64,000 nucleotides of DNA from an uncultured Flavobacteriales bacterium. Its GTDB lineage: Bacteria > Bacteroidota > Bacteroidia > Flavobacteriales_D > Parvicellaceae. Location: contig CALSNM010000009.1 in the NCBI GenBank assembly GCA_943787725.1, forward strand, positions 1-64,000, given 5' to 3'. This document shows positions 41,101-50,756 of the stretch, piece after piece. The position numbers were made by a program, and so were the translations under genes. The notes beneath the pieces were generated by a model, which did not search any database, had not been told where the DNA came from, and was given only the letters and a program-made list of their open reading frames with translations. The first letter of the stretch is position 1. Each line of letters starts with the position of its first letter.

Positions 41101-43432
41101 CGGGAATTTCAAAGCCAAAACCATCAACTTTATCAATGACAGGAATGTTAATTTCTCCTATTATATTACTACTAGAAATTTGATTATTCTCAACATTAAA
41201 ATTGCCGGTAATTTCTGTGACAAAACCATTAAACGTAATCCCTTCTTGTGTTAAAGCATATTCATAATCTAATTTTAACCCTTCGTTTTCTAGCCAAAAA
41301 TCTGCATTCGTCTGGTCCTCGTGAAAATCAATTATTTCGCTAACCGAAAATTGGCCAGTAGCATCTGTTGCTCCTGGAGAAATTCGAACTTGAAACTCCG
41401 GAAAGTAAAACCCCTTCCAACCCGGGGTTCCAGATAACTTTTCAGGGGATTGCTCCTCAGACAAATCAATTATTACGCTTTTAGGCATGAAACCTATTTC
41501 GAGACCATCTGAAGGTTGAAGATAGTTTGTTGCTGAGCTTAATAAACTTGATATTTCAAAATAATGAACGGATTGTAAACTTGTAAAATTAACCAAGAAG
41601 GGGTTTCCGTCATTCGTTTTTACATCAGAATTGGAAGAAATTGAACCAGTAAAGCTCAATGAATATGTACCGTTCATAATTTGAAAACTTGACGCTTGAC
41701 CAATTTCAAATTTGAAATTATTTGGCTCTAACAACTCCAATTCCATGTCCTCCAACACATTAACTTCTCCATTAATTTGAAAAGCAGAATTAATACTAAA
41801 CTCAGCATTAGCCGATTTAACTTGCACAAGTTCGCCACTGCTCGTAGCGTGAGGAAATGGCCAAGAAACTTCTCCATTTGTCTGAATTCCTGAACTATTC
41901 AATGACCCGGTGGTAAACGAAAAAACAGCTACACCATTGCTAGCTATATTTGGCGTAAGTTCTACAGGTGTTAGATTAGATAGGTCAATAATTGCTTCAC
42001 CATCAACTAGTGCGTAATCTCCGCCTCCTAAATCACTTACGTTAAGGTTTTCGAATTCAAATTCAACAATGTCTTCCTCGTTAGCAGAAACCTGAAGCCT
42101 TCCCACACCTGACAAGTTTTCTAGTTCACCATTTGATATCGAAACTACTTCTACCCTATTGGGCCCAGCCATAAAATGGTCCACCAAAGGCGCTGAATAA
42201 AAAGTGTATATCTCACTCTTTGCAACCTCTTGCGCTCCGGTATAGGCCGTGACTTGCCAAATATATGTTGTTCCTGGCTCAGTTGTTTGGCTTAAAGGAA
42301 ACCCAGCTCCGTTTAACGAAGAAGTGGTAGGTAGGTTTTTCACGTACCAATCCGGATTTGCGTCCATCGCGTCCTCCTTTTCCTGACCCTCATTCAACTC
42401 TTTTATAACAGCCATGTAATTAAACTCCTGTCCTGGAACACCTAAATCACTAACATTCCAACCAAAAGACTTAGACTCAAACTTTCCGTATATGTGCTCA
42501 TCCTCAGGGGTTGTTATAGCCAGGTTGCCATCATGTGGATATCCATAAAAAAACCAGCACCATTCACTAAAACCATTGTTTCTATAAATATCTTTTCCGT
42601 CTCCATCGACCGCTCTTACTCTATACACATATTGCTTTCCGGGAGTTAGCATTGATGTGGTATTAATACCAAAATCTATTTGGTTTTGAGTCTGATTAAT
42701 AAAGTCGGACTCGTAGACTAGTAATGCATGGTTATTTGCAACAGCAAAATAAGGATCGCTACCTTCTTCTGTCACTTCATAAACCGATAATTGATAAAGG
42801 CTGTTCATTGCAACAAGCATTTGATCCGGGGATGCACTTCCAGCAATTTGCCATGAGAAATTGACAATCTGGGGATCTGAAGGAACTACGACTCCCTCAC
42901 ATTCAGGCTGCAATGTTACAGGCGGCGGGTCAAAAAAGATAAATGCAGGAGCGCAAGAGGGCAAAGACAGAGGCACTCCAGAAACATAATCTAAGACTTC
43001 AATACAAAAATTATAAATTCCTTCCGGGAGCTTTCCGCTTTGGTTGAGGCTTGCGGCTGTAATGCCTTCTAAATCAACATTATTAACATCTAGATATTGA
43101 GCAAATAGTGAGCCCTCTATAACTGAAGGTATACCTGAAGTTAGATTAATCGGATTCGAAGGAAGAAAGCTTTGTTTCGTTTTTATCCTAATTCCCTCAC
43201 CTTCAATAGTCACTAATAATCGTACGTCCCAAGAAGGTTCATTTAAATCGTTCAAGGTAATTATTCCTTGCAGCGCATTTGATCCTATACTATAATACTC
43301 ATTCACATAAACTGGATGTGGTGCGTTCATTATTGTAACGGCAGAAACCGGCAGCTGCTGACTATTTCCGAACAATGGCAGAAACAATATAAAGCCTAGT
43401 AAGTGATAAATTCTATTCATATTTTTACTCAT
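35188..43432 (-). CDS. Giant TANFOR-like protein with long beta-repeat arrays (one frame break)
   Basis: Two overlapping frames join if one base is dropped from CCC at 39237-39239 ('TESSQARLLLKNGEQEF'), giving about 2747 residues. The signal peptide ends 'FGNSQQ'. Residues 28-185 match the TANFOR-type N-terminus ('YDVRL'-like 'SWDVRLLVTIEGEGIRIKT', 'FIFFDPPPVTLQPECEG'). Two FN3-like domains follow (to about 400). A large beta-rich middle region (about 400-1150) contains 'LGIPVPPLFNLVAMEGKIY'. From about 1150 to 2435 the chain is almost all short repeats: first 21-23-residue units ('xIxVxADxxxxxGxLxLxxG'), then 16-18-residue units ('xxSLxISxDxLSYSDG'). The C-terminal 220 residues are Gly/Ala-rich strands ending in Phe, as in barrels. 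Its start overlaps the stop of the upstream barrel gene by one base. Family role unknown; surface display or an outer-membrane complex is likely. Confidence 0.75.
36140..39985 (-). repeat. Protein-level tandem beta-repeat arrays inside the giant protein
   Basis: Roughly 1280 residues consist of short tandem beta units. From about 39985 to 37620 the period is 21-23 residues, as in 'GSNSIFAKGAADATGELDIS' and 'GDFIHLKGNKTENTGLIDIK'. From about 37620 to 36140 it is 16-18 residues, as in 'KALAISEDELSYSEEG' and 'KSVSLSPDEMEIILSED'. Each unit has alternating hydrophobic residues and a Gly/Asp turn. The DNA copies are strongly diverged, so the array is old rather than a recent expansion. Confidence 0.7.
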
Positions 43433-45102
43433 TAAAACGCGTAGTTATATCCAAGTGAAATAGTAGTCTCTTGCGTATCTGTAGTTGCGTTGTTTTTCCC
43501 AATGGTTGAAAAAATCAAATTAAATGTGTGGTGTCGGTTTAACTTAAATGTCCCCATGCTTTTAACATTTAACACATAGCCGTTGTCCACGCCACCTAAA
43601 AATGTTTTTAAAGCCGAAGCGCTTGCTGAGGCGCTTATTTTACCGCTTAAAAACCTCTTATTCAAACCTAAAGTCGGTCCTACCGACACAATATCATATG
43701 TCTCAGTAATATTCTTTGAGGCGTTAATCGCAGAAACCACATTAAGACCCGACTTTAAATGCCCATATTGAAAACTAACACCTCCGTTATAAAGCGTTGT
43801 GTTATCTATTCCGTTGATTTTGGCATTTTGAAAATTACCTCTGATAGAGGCTGCAATTCTTCGAACATCATTTGCCTTTGCATACATGAGTTGAAGGTTT
43901 GCGTTTTTAGTAACCTGAGCATAGCGGTTTGTATCTAGCGAATTTACAATAGTCATATAACTTTGAGAATTAAAATTAGAAAAAGCACCGTTGACCATAA
44001 AATTCTCGTTTATGTTGTAGTTTGCCGACAAGGAAGATATTAATCGTAACATCTCTGACGCCTTGCTATCATCTAGGTTGTTTCGCTGAAAACCTGCACT
44101 TCCAGCCAAAGTTAACTTGTTTTTTAGCATTCTAAGCGATGTTTTTCCCTGAAGATCTTCAAAGTCATTGTTTAAATATACAGAACCCATTGTTTGGTAT
44201 TCAGGATCGATTCGACGATAACCAAAACCTACCTTAAACTTCTTTTTATTGTATTCTAAATCAGCTTTTACAGCTTTTGAAAACGAACTAGAAGCATTTG
44301 CGTGGAATAATGGCCCTATATTATTTAGGTAGGAAAACCCCTCAAGAACTGTTGGGTCCAACCTAAGGTCTTTGGTAAATGCACTCCAATCTATTTCCCC
44401 TTTAAAAGAGAGCTCTTTTGAGAGTTTTTGTTTTGTTGTTAAGCCAAAAATTAAATTCTCACCGGGCTTTATTGTTGCGTCGTTTGCAAAGGATGCAATA
44501 GACGCTTGATCATCTTTGGCTCTAAAAACAACAACTCCAACATTGTTTTTTGAGGACCCTATCTCAACCATTCCTCCCAAGCCCCATCGCTCGAAACTAG
44601 GGGAGCCCACAACTTTTCCATCCGTATAGTATCCGTCTACGGCCCTAGCGAAACGTCCATAAAGCGCCTTCCCTCGTACAATTGAGTTTTTCGGAGCGAT
44701 CTCAATACCTACTCCCAAAAACTGGTTTCCACTTAATGAAAAATCAGAAAACTTCAAAGACCTATAGCCTAAATGAGCTGTAATGCCCTTATACTTTGGA
44801 CTGAGGCCATATTGATTAAAGGGTTGAGTAAAGTTTCTTTCTTGCTGATTCATGACAGCCGAAAAAGGAATGGAAACTTGACCAATTTTAATGTTAATAT
44901 TTGCTCCTAACTGCCAAAAAAATGGATCCCTTTGAGAAAGACTTGTGTCATTAATCATGTAGGCTGTGCCGATGGATGAAAAGCCTCCGGATATTTTAAC
45001 GTTCTCTTTAGCTTTTTTAAATAAAGACAAACTGTCCTGACAATAAAAAGAGGTAGATACAAATAAGAGAATTATGCTAAAATTGAACTTCATGCGTGTC
45101 AA
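43432..45102 (-). CDS. Outer-membrane beta-barrel protein, first gene of the 25-kb leftward run
   Basis: The product has 556 residues. The first Met or the one three residues later ('MKFNFS') could be the start; the signal peptide ends 'STSFYCQ'. The rest is alternating amphipathic strands with periodic turns ('FWQLGANINIKIGQVSIPF', 'GITAHLGYRSLKFSDFSL', 'LFGRF'-like segments) and ends 'TISLGYNYAF'. A terminal Phe in an amphipathic strand is the hallmark of outer-membrane barrels. It has no plug or TonB-box that I can see. The TAATG overlap with the giant-protein gene shows translational coupling, so the barrel may be its outer-membrane partner. The 180-base gap 45103-45282 upstream should hold the operon promoter, but I see no clear motif. 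Confidence 0.78.
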   Translation of the reverse strand: MTRMKFNFSIILLFVSTSFYCQDSLSLFKKAKENVKISGGFSSIGTAYMINDTSLSQRDPFFWQLGANINIKIGQVSIPFSAVMNQQERNFTQPFNQYGLSPKYKGITAHLGYRSLKFSDFSLSGNQFLGVGIEIAPKNSIVRGKALYGRFARAVDGYYTDGKVVGSPSFERWGLGGMVEIGSSKNNVGVVVFRAKDDQASIASFANDATIKPGENLIFGLTTKQKLSKELSFKGEIDWSAFTKDLRLDPTVLEGFSYLNNIGPLFHANASSSFSKAVKADLEYNKKKFKVGFGYRRIDPEYQTMGSVYLNNDFEDLQGKTSLRMLKNKLTLAGSAGFQRNNLDDSKASEMLRLISSLSANYNINENFMVNGAFSNFNSQSYMTIVNSLDTNRYAQVTKNANLQLMYAKANDVRRIAASIRGNFQNAKINGIDNTTLYNGGVSFQYGHLKSGLNVVSAINASKNITETYDIVSVGPTLGLNKRFLSGKISASASASALKTFLGGVDNGYVLNVKSMGTFKLNRHHTFNLIFSTIGKNNATTDTQETTISLGYNYAF

Positions 45103-45282
45103 AATAATTTATAAATATACCTTTTTCTAGTGGTTAAAAAAAACGGTTTGACGAAACTGCTTATAATAAGGTTAAATACAGTTTACAAAGCCCTCTCAAA
45201 CTAACTAAATCATTTGAAAACAAGAGACCCAAAGCTCCAGGCCATTGAAAAATACTGCTTCACTTTTTGGTAGGATAAAAAT

Positions 45283-48084
45283 TTACATCACAACGTTAAT
45301 AATACGCTGCGGAACCACTATCACTTTTTTAGGGTCTTTACCGCTCAAATAATGTGCTGTTTTTTCATGTTCAAACAGTGCTTTTTCAACTTCCTCTTTT
45401 GACATTGTTACGGGTAATGATATTTTGAAACGCATTTTACCGTTAAAAGAAACGGGGTATTCAAAATCGCTTTCTATTAGGTGAACTGCTTCAAATTTTG
45501 GCCAAGATGCAACGGTTACACTGGAGGAGTTTCCTAATAAAAACCATAATTCTTCTGCAATATGCGGCGCAAATGGGGAAACCAACACTACCAAGTCTGA
45601 AAGAATTGCTTTGTTATTACATTTTTGCGAACCTAATTCGTTAACCGCAATCATTAGGGTGCTAACCACCGTATTAAACGAATAGCGCGTTATGTCTTCG
45701 GTAACTTTTTTGATTGCTTGGTGTAGTGATTTTAAGTTCTCTTTTGTTGGCTCCTGTTTGGAAATAGTAAAGCTCTCTCCCTGATGAAAAAGGCGCCATA
45801 GTTTTTTTAGAAAGTTGTTTACTCCACTAATCCCTTGAACGTCCCATGGTTTTGCCTGCTCCAAAGGACCTAAAAACATTTCATAACAGCGAAGCGTGTC
45901 TGCTCCATATTTTTCAACCAATTCATCTGGCGTTTGAACATTGTATTTCGACTTTGACATTTTTTCTATTTCGGATCCGCAAATGTACTTTCCGCCTTCT
46001 AATACAAATTCTGCATCCGCAAATTCAGGTCTCCATTTTTTAAACTCACCAACGTTCAATTCATCATTTACCACATTTGATATGTCCGCATGCAGTCGCT
46101 GGGTTTTGTGTTCTTTCCTTAAGCCAAAAGAAACAAATTTATTTTCATCTTTAACCTTGTATACGAAACTTGACCTTCCTAAAATCATTCCTTGATTAAT
46201 CAACTTTTTGAAAGGTTCGTTAAAAGCAATATACCCCATGTCATACAAGAACTTTGTCCAAAAACGGGAATACAATAAGTGACCTGTTGCATGCTCTGCT
46301 CCGCCGATATATAAATCAACTTGATTCCAATAGTCTGCTTTTTCTTTACTTACAAATTCCTCCTAAGTTATTTGGGTCCATATACCGTAAAAAGTACCAT
46401 GAAGAACCTGCCCACCCGGGCATAGTATTGTGTTCCATTCTATCTCCCTCAAACACATCCCATGCAGATTTTTCTGCTCTAGCTAATGGAGGCTCACCTT
46501 CCTCCGTAGGTAAGTATTTATCCACTTCAGGAAGCGTAACGGGTAGCTTTTCGTCGGAAATTAAGTAAGGGGTTTCACCTTTGTAGTATATTGGAAATGG
46601 CTCCCCCCAATATCGTTGCCGCGAGAAAATAGCATCGCGCAACCTATATAGCGTTTTACCTTTTCCAAAGCCTTTTGCTTCGATAGGCCTCAATCGCTTT
46701 TACAATACTTTGTTTGACGGGTAAGTTGTTTAAAAAGTCGGAGTTTGCTAATACAGCGTCTTTGTCTGTATAAGCCGCTTCCGAAATATCTTTCCCTTCA
46801 AATATATTTGGTATGTCTATTCCGAAGTGCTTTGCAAAATCGTAATCGCGCTGATCTCCGGCTGGAACTGCCATAACCGCTCCCGTACCATAAGAAGCCA
46901 AAACATATTCTCCAATCCAAATTTGCACTTTTTCTCCCGTAAAAGGGTGCAAAGCATACGCTCCAGTAAACTGACCTGTTATGTCTTTTACGTTTGCTTG
47001 CCTGTCTCTTTCTGTTTTGGCAGCAGCTTTGGTTTTGTATTCAGCTATTGCCGCTTTATTATCATCTGTAGTAATTTGATCAACCAATTCGTGTTCTGGG
47101 GCCAAAACCATAAATGTAACACCGAAAATTGTATCAGGTCGAGTTGTAAATACCTCGATTTTATCATCTCGTCCTTCTAAAGTAAACTGTACCGAAGCCC
47201 CTTGAGATTTTCCAATCCAATTACGCTGTTGCTCTTTTAACGAGTCGGAAAAGTCTACTTCATTCAACCCCTTCAATAACCTTTCGGCATAGGCAGAAAT
47301 TCGCATGCTCCATTGGCGCATTAATTTTTGCTCAACCGGATGTCCGCCACGTTCAGAAACGCCGTCTTTAATTTCATCATTTGCTAATACTGTTCCTAAT
47401 ACAGGACACCAGTTTACCCAAGAGTCTGCTAAGAAGGTTAGCCGATAGTTCATCAAAATCTTACGCTGAACTGCTTCACTCCATGCATTCCAATCTTCGG
47501 CAGAAAAAGTAGCTGCCTCATCACAAACAGCATTTACGTTTGCATTTCCTTCTTTTGCAAAAACAGTCGTAAGCGTTGTCAATGTTTTCTGCTTTGTCGT
47601 GTTTTTGTTGTACCAAGAGTTAAATATTTGCTTAAAAATCCATTGCGTCCATTTATATATTCTGGACTTGAGGTACGCACTTCCCTGTCCCAATCGAAAG
47701 CAAACCCCATAATATCAAGTTGCTTTCTGTAACCGTCAATTACATTTCCTTGTTTGTCAACTCCTCCATCAATGTTTACTTTTGTGGTTACTGCTGGGTG
47801 CTGGCCTGTTTGAATTGCATATTGTTCTGCAGGCAACCCAAAAGAATCATATCCCATTGGATGCAAAACGTTAAAGCCTTCGTTCCTTTTGTAACGAGCA
47901 TATATGTCTGAAGCTATATATCCAAGGGATGTCCAACATGCAGTCCTGCCCCTGAGGGATAGGGAAACATGTCTAAAACATAAAACTTCTCTTTTGAAGA
48001 ATTTTCTGTTGCTTTATAGGTTTTGTTTTTGCGCCAATCTTTTTGCCATTTTTCTTCAATGGCTTTGTGGTTATATTCACTCAT
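45283..48084 (-). CDS. leuS: Leucyl-tRNA synthetase, interrupted by four apparent single-base frame breaks
   Basis: The enzyme charges tRNA-Leu in the cytoplasm. The frame starts at 48084 ('[17 protein letters not shown]') and contains the HIGH-type motif '[10 protein letters not shown]' once a lost G near 47921-47923 is restored. A lost T near 47651-47660 restores '[13 protein letters not shown]'. The CP1 editing region follows ('[13 protein letters not shown]'). An extra base near 46685-46690 restores '...[17 protein letters not shown]', and an extra G near 46359-46364 restores '[15 protein letters not shown]'. The KMSKS motif is intact ('[11 protein letters not shown]') and the anticodon-binding domain is complete. 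Two losses and two gains cancel, giving 933 residues, the normal size. LeuRS is essential and usually single-copy, so sequence error is far more likely than four real mutations. A decayed second copy remains possible. Confidence 0.9.
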
Positions 48085-48170
48085 GCTATTTGTTTGAAGC
48101 TGCGAAAGTACGTAGTTTGGTATGTAAGGAGGAAATTTTAATTCTCCGCTTTATTTAGCAGCGTTCTTAT

Positions 48171-48395
48171 CTATTTGGCAACAATCTTTGCTAAGGGTTT
48201 CTGGAGCATATCGCCGTCTTCTGAAACTAAATTTCCATTTACCGCAAACCTTTCAGGACCTCCTTTTGAATTTATTTGATCTATAACTCCGATGCTTTTG
48301 AATTTGAAAGCCTTATTTCGAATTACAAGAGTGCTGCCTAATAGTCCTTTTGCTTTTTCTATAAGTGTGTCTAGTTGATTTGATTTAAGGCTCAT
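48171..48395 (-). CDS. Small hypothetical protein upstream of leuS
   Basis: The 74-residue product is basic and soluble ('NQLDTLIEKAKGLLGSTLV', 'FKSIGVIDQINSKGGPERF', 'LQKPLAKIVAK'). It has no signal peptide, TM helix or Cys. I do not recognise the family. It lies 86 bases upstream of leuS on the same strand and downstream of a strong terminator, so it probably has its own promoter. The regular hydrophobic pattern supports a real protein, but the short length leaves doubt. Confidence 0.55.
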   Translation of the reverse strand: MSLKSNQLDTLIEKAKGLLGSTLVIRNKAFKFKSIGVIDQINSKGGPERFAVNGNLVSEDGDMLQKPLAKIVAK

Positions 48396-48451
48396 GTTCT
48401 TTTTGAATTTTAGCGCAATGTAGTTATAAAATTGTTTTTAATGAATAAAAA

Positions 48452-48476
48452 AAGGGAGCTCAAATTTAGCTCCCTT
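48452..48476 (-). terminator. Rho-independent terminator of the GEVED gene
   Basis: Read leftward, a 9-bp perfect stem (AAGGGAGCT / AGCTCCCTT, arms 48468-48476 and 48452-48460) with a 7-base loop is followed by a seven-T run. It begins 20 bases after the stop of the 48496-50452 gene. It separates that gene from the leuS region. Confidence 0.85.
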
Positions 48477-48495
48477 AAATTTTGTATATGTTTAT

Positions 48496-50452
48496 TTATT
48501 TCGAAACAACCAATTTAGTTACAGAAACAGTATCATTTGAAACAAGAACAACCGAGTATACGCCATTTGCAATTGCATTCAATTCAATATTTGTTTTGTT
48601 TGCATTGATTCTTTGAGAATATACCCTCTTTCCGCTTAGGTCAAGGATTGACAATTCAACATTTGGGTTGTAACCATAATATTCAATTGTAAATACTCCA
48701 GTTGAGGGATTTGGATAAACAGAAAAATTATTGCAACAGCTTCAGCAATTCCTGTACAGTCAATTAGGTCAACCGTAATTGTTGTTGTTGCGTCAGCACA
48801 AACACCATTTGAAGCTGTATAAGTAAACTGATACGATCCGGCGTTTAAAGAACTTACTTGAAGGCTCGCCCCTGTTAATACTCCTGTTCCTGTATCATCG
48901 TTCCAGTTGCCGCCAATATCAATTGTTCCAGATAATCCGTCATACAAGTAAATATTTCCCCAATTACAGACTTCAAAAGGAGAAACTGGAGTTCCAGTAT
49001 TCGCTGGTTGGAAGGTGCTTAACTTCAATTGAAGCAGTATCTGCGCCACAAGCGTTTGACACGATATAGTAAAAATCGTTTGATGTAAACGTCATGTCGC
49101 CGGTATTAGCCAAACTGTCGTTAAAAACAACTCCAGGGTTTGATGGATAACTCCATGTTCCAAATTGGTTGTCATTGTTTGACAGGTTGTCCCAAAGGTT
49201 TAAAGTGTCTCCAGCACAAGCACTCGCAGAGCTATCTGAACCGGCATTTAAGGATATTTCATAGACCTGCAAAGGGATCACTCCCCCTAGACTACTTGAA
49301 GACCATGGGCCAACCCAAAAGAGTATAGTGTCTCCAGGAGGTAAACCACATAGCTCAATTCCTGCTGGATGCGAACCTGAGCAACCCCATGGATTATAAT
49401 CAGCGTAGCCTAATGATGTATATGCGGTAAAATCCGAGCAATCGTTCGTTTTAAAAACTTCAAGCTCATTATCAAAGCTTATATCACAAGTAGAAATAGC
49501 TACATTTCCGGAAGCAGGGGCAACAAAACTAAACCAGACCGTTTTGTTAGGTGTGTTGCCGGGTTCGCCCGGTTGAACCGTGGCTCCAACACTAGTAAAC
49601 ATATTAACTGAGCCGTCAACCGGCACCATAATTGCGTTGCAAGCATCGTCGTTAGAAATTGATGTATTAAAGGATATAATACTGGCTCCGCTTGAATCTC
49701 CAACGCCACATATAGATTGAACGTAAATATCGTAAAACGAGCCTGAAGTTGTTCCTGTTATTGTGTCATTTAGGCACTGTAGTTGCATAAGAAGTTCCTG
49801 TTCCTGGAGTAAATCCTTGTGGACCCCACTCAACAAACCATTCGGTTTCAATTCCGCCAGCCGACCAAGAAAAGAAAACAGAATCTGCAGAAAAGCCATC
49901 AGTGGATAAGCCGCTGACCGGTAAACAAGAAGACCCCCCAGAAATTGTAATTGAAAAGTCGGTCACAGATCCCCAAATAAATGTTCCACATGGGTCTAGT
50001 GGCAATGCTCCACCTTCTTGTTGCATTACTCTTATTCTGTGTGTTCCATCTAACGCATTCGAAGGAACGGTGAAAGTATTGGTTACTGAAGGAGAAGTAG
50101 GCGTTCCGACCCATGTTCCAATAGACTCATTTGCATCAAAGTTTTGATTTCCATTAAAATCAATCCAAACTTCTGCAGCGTTTCCATAAGAGCCACCACA
50201 AGTTCCATAAACCAAGTCAACAGAATAGGTGTTTCCTGCTATTACATCTGCTACTTGTGTCGTTTGATCCTCTAAGCCAATCACTCCTGGACAGCCCGTG
50301 TAAGATATACTGGTAGTTTCTCCAGTTAATGAAACGGAACCAATATTTGAGTCGTTGGCAGAAGACGGCCCTGCTAAAGTGCAGTACTGCGATATAATGG
50401 CCAACGGACTTGTTATAATTAGCAAAAATGATAATAAGTAATTTCTTCTCAT
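48496..50452 (-). CDS. Secreted GEVED/FN3 protein with T9SS type A tail (three frame breaks)
   Basis: Four frame segments join into about 651 residues by dropping a base at 49773-49774 ('TTVLNDTITGTTSG'), dropping one at about 49019-49022 ('SIEVSTFQPANTGTPV') and restoring one near 48730-48733 ('VANNFSVYPNPSTGVF'-like). The signal peptide ends 'AIISQYC'. The GEVED domain (about 25-180; 'EVWIDFNGNQNFDANESIG', 'MQQEGGALPLDPCGTFIWG') closely resembles that of the 4872 protein. One FN3 domain, a pre-peptidase-like beta-sandwich ('TVWFSFVAPASGNVAISTC') and an Ig-like segment follow. The type A tail starts 'YPNPS' and ends 'TVSVTKLVVSK'. Its net frame change matches a whole number of codons, supporting one intact gene with sequence errors. 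It is divergent from the next gene. Confidence 0.78.
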
Positions 50453-50693
50453 TCAAATATGTTTTAGTTTCAACTGCACTAATATAGCAATATAACCACT
50501 ATTAGCCTAATCAATAATTTTCAAAATTTTATAACAAATAGAAAAACACGCTGTTTTAGTGACCCATAGTGGTTGATTTGAGTTGGACAAAATTATGTAA
50601 GCTGCCTAAAGGCATAACCATAAGCAAATGCATTTCTTTCATCATCGGTTTATGTCTTTTGGTCGATATTTTTGTTTTTTTAGCTATTTTCCA

Positions 50694-50723
50694 TTGGAAA
50701 TAAACTATAATTGCCTATCTTAA
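50694..50723 (+). promoter_or_regulatory. Candidate promoter in the 304-base divergent gap
   Basis: TTG at 50694-50696 and TATCTTAA at 50716-50723 are 19 bases apart, a partial match to the Bacteroidota -33/-7 pattern. The distance to the ATG at 50757 fits a leader of about 25-30 bases. The remainder of 50453-50756 is AT-rich with no gene or RNA that I can support. Confidence 0.3.
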
Positions 50724-50756
50724 TTGGGACATAATTAAAACTTTAATCTTACATAT

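Noticed and set aside
21412-43432. Programmed ribosomal frameshifting in the giant genes
   Set aside because: The breaks lie at unrelated short runs without slippery heptamers plus pseudoknots, and similar breaks occur in leuS.
45103-45282. tRNA or small RNA between leuS and the barrel gene
   Set aside because: No cloverleaf, T-loop or strong hairpin was found; the gap is AT-rich and likely holds only the operon promoter.
46827-47180. Rightward 117-residue ORF inside leuS
   Set aside because: It is antisense to the LeuRS editing domain; Cys/Ser/Phe-rich composition is typical of a shadow frame.
45283-48084. leuS as a true pseudogene
   Set aside because: Indels cancel, all catalytic motifs are intact and no stop arises from substitutions; sequence error is the simpler reading.
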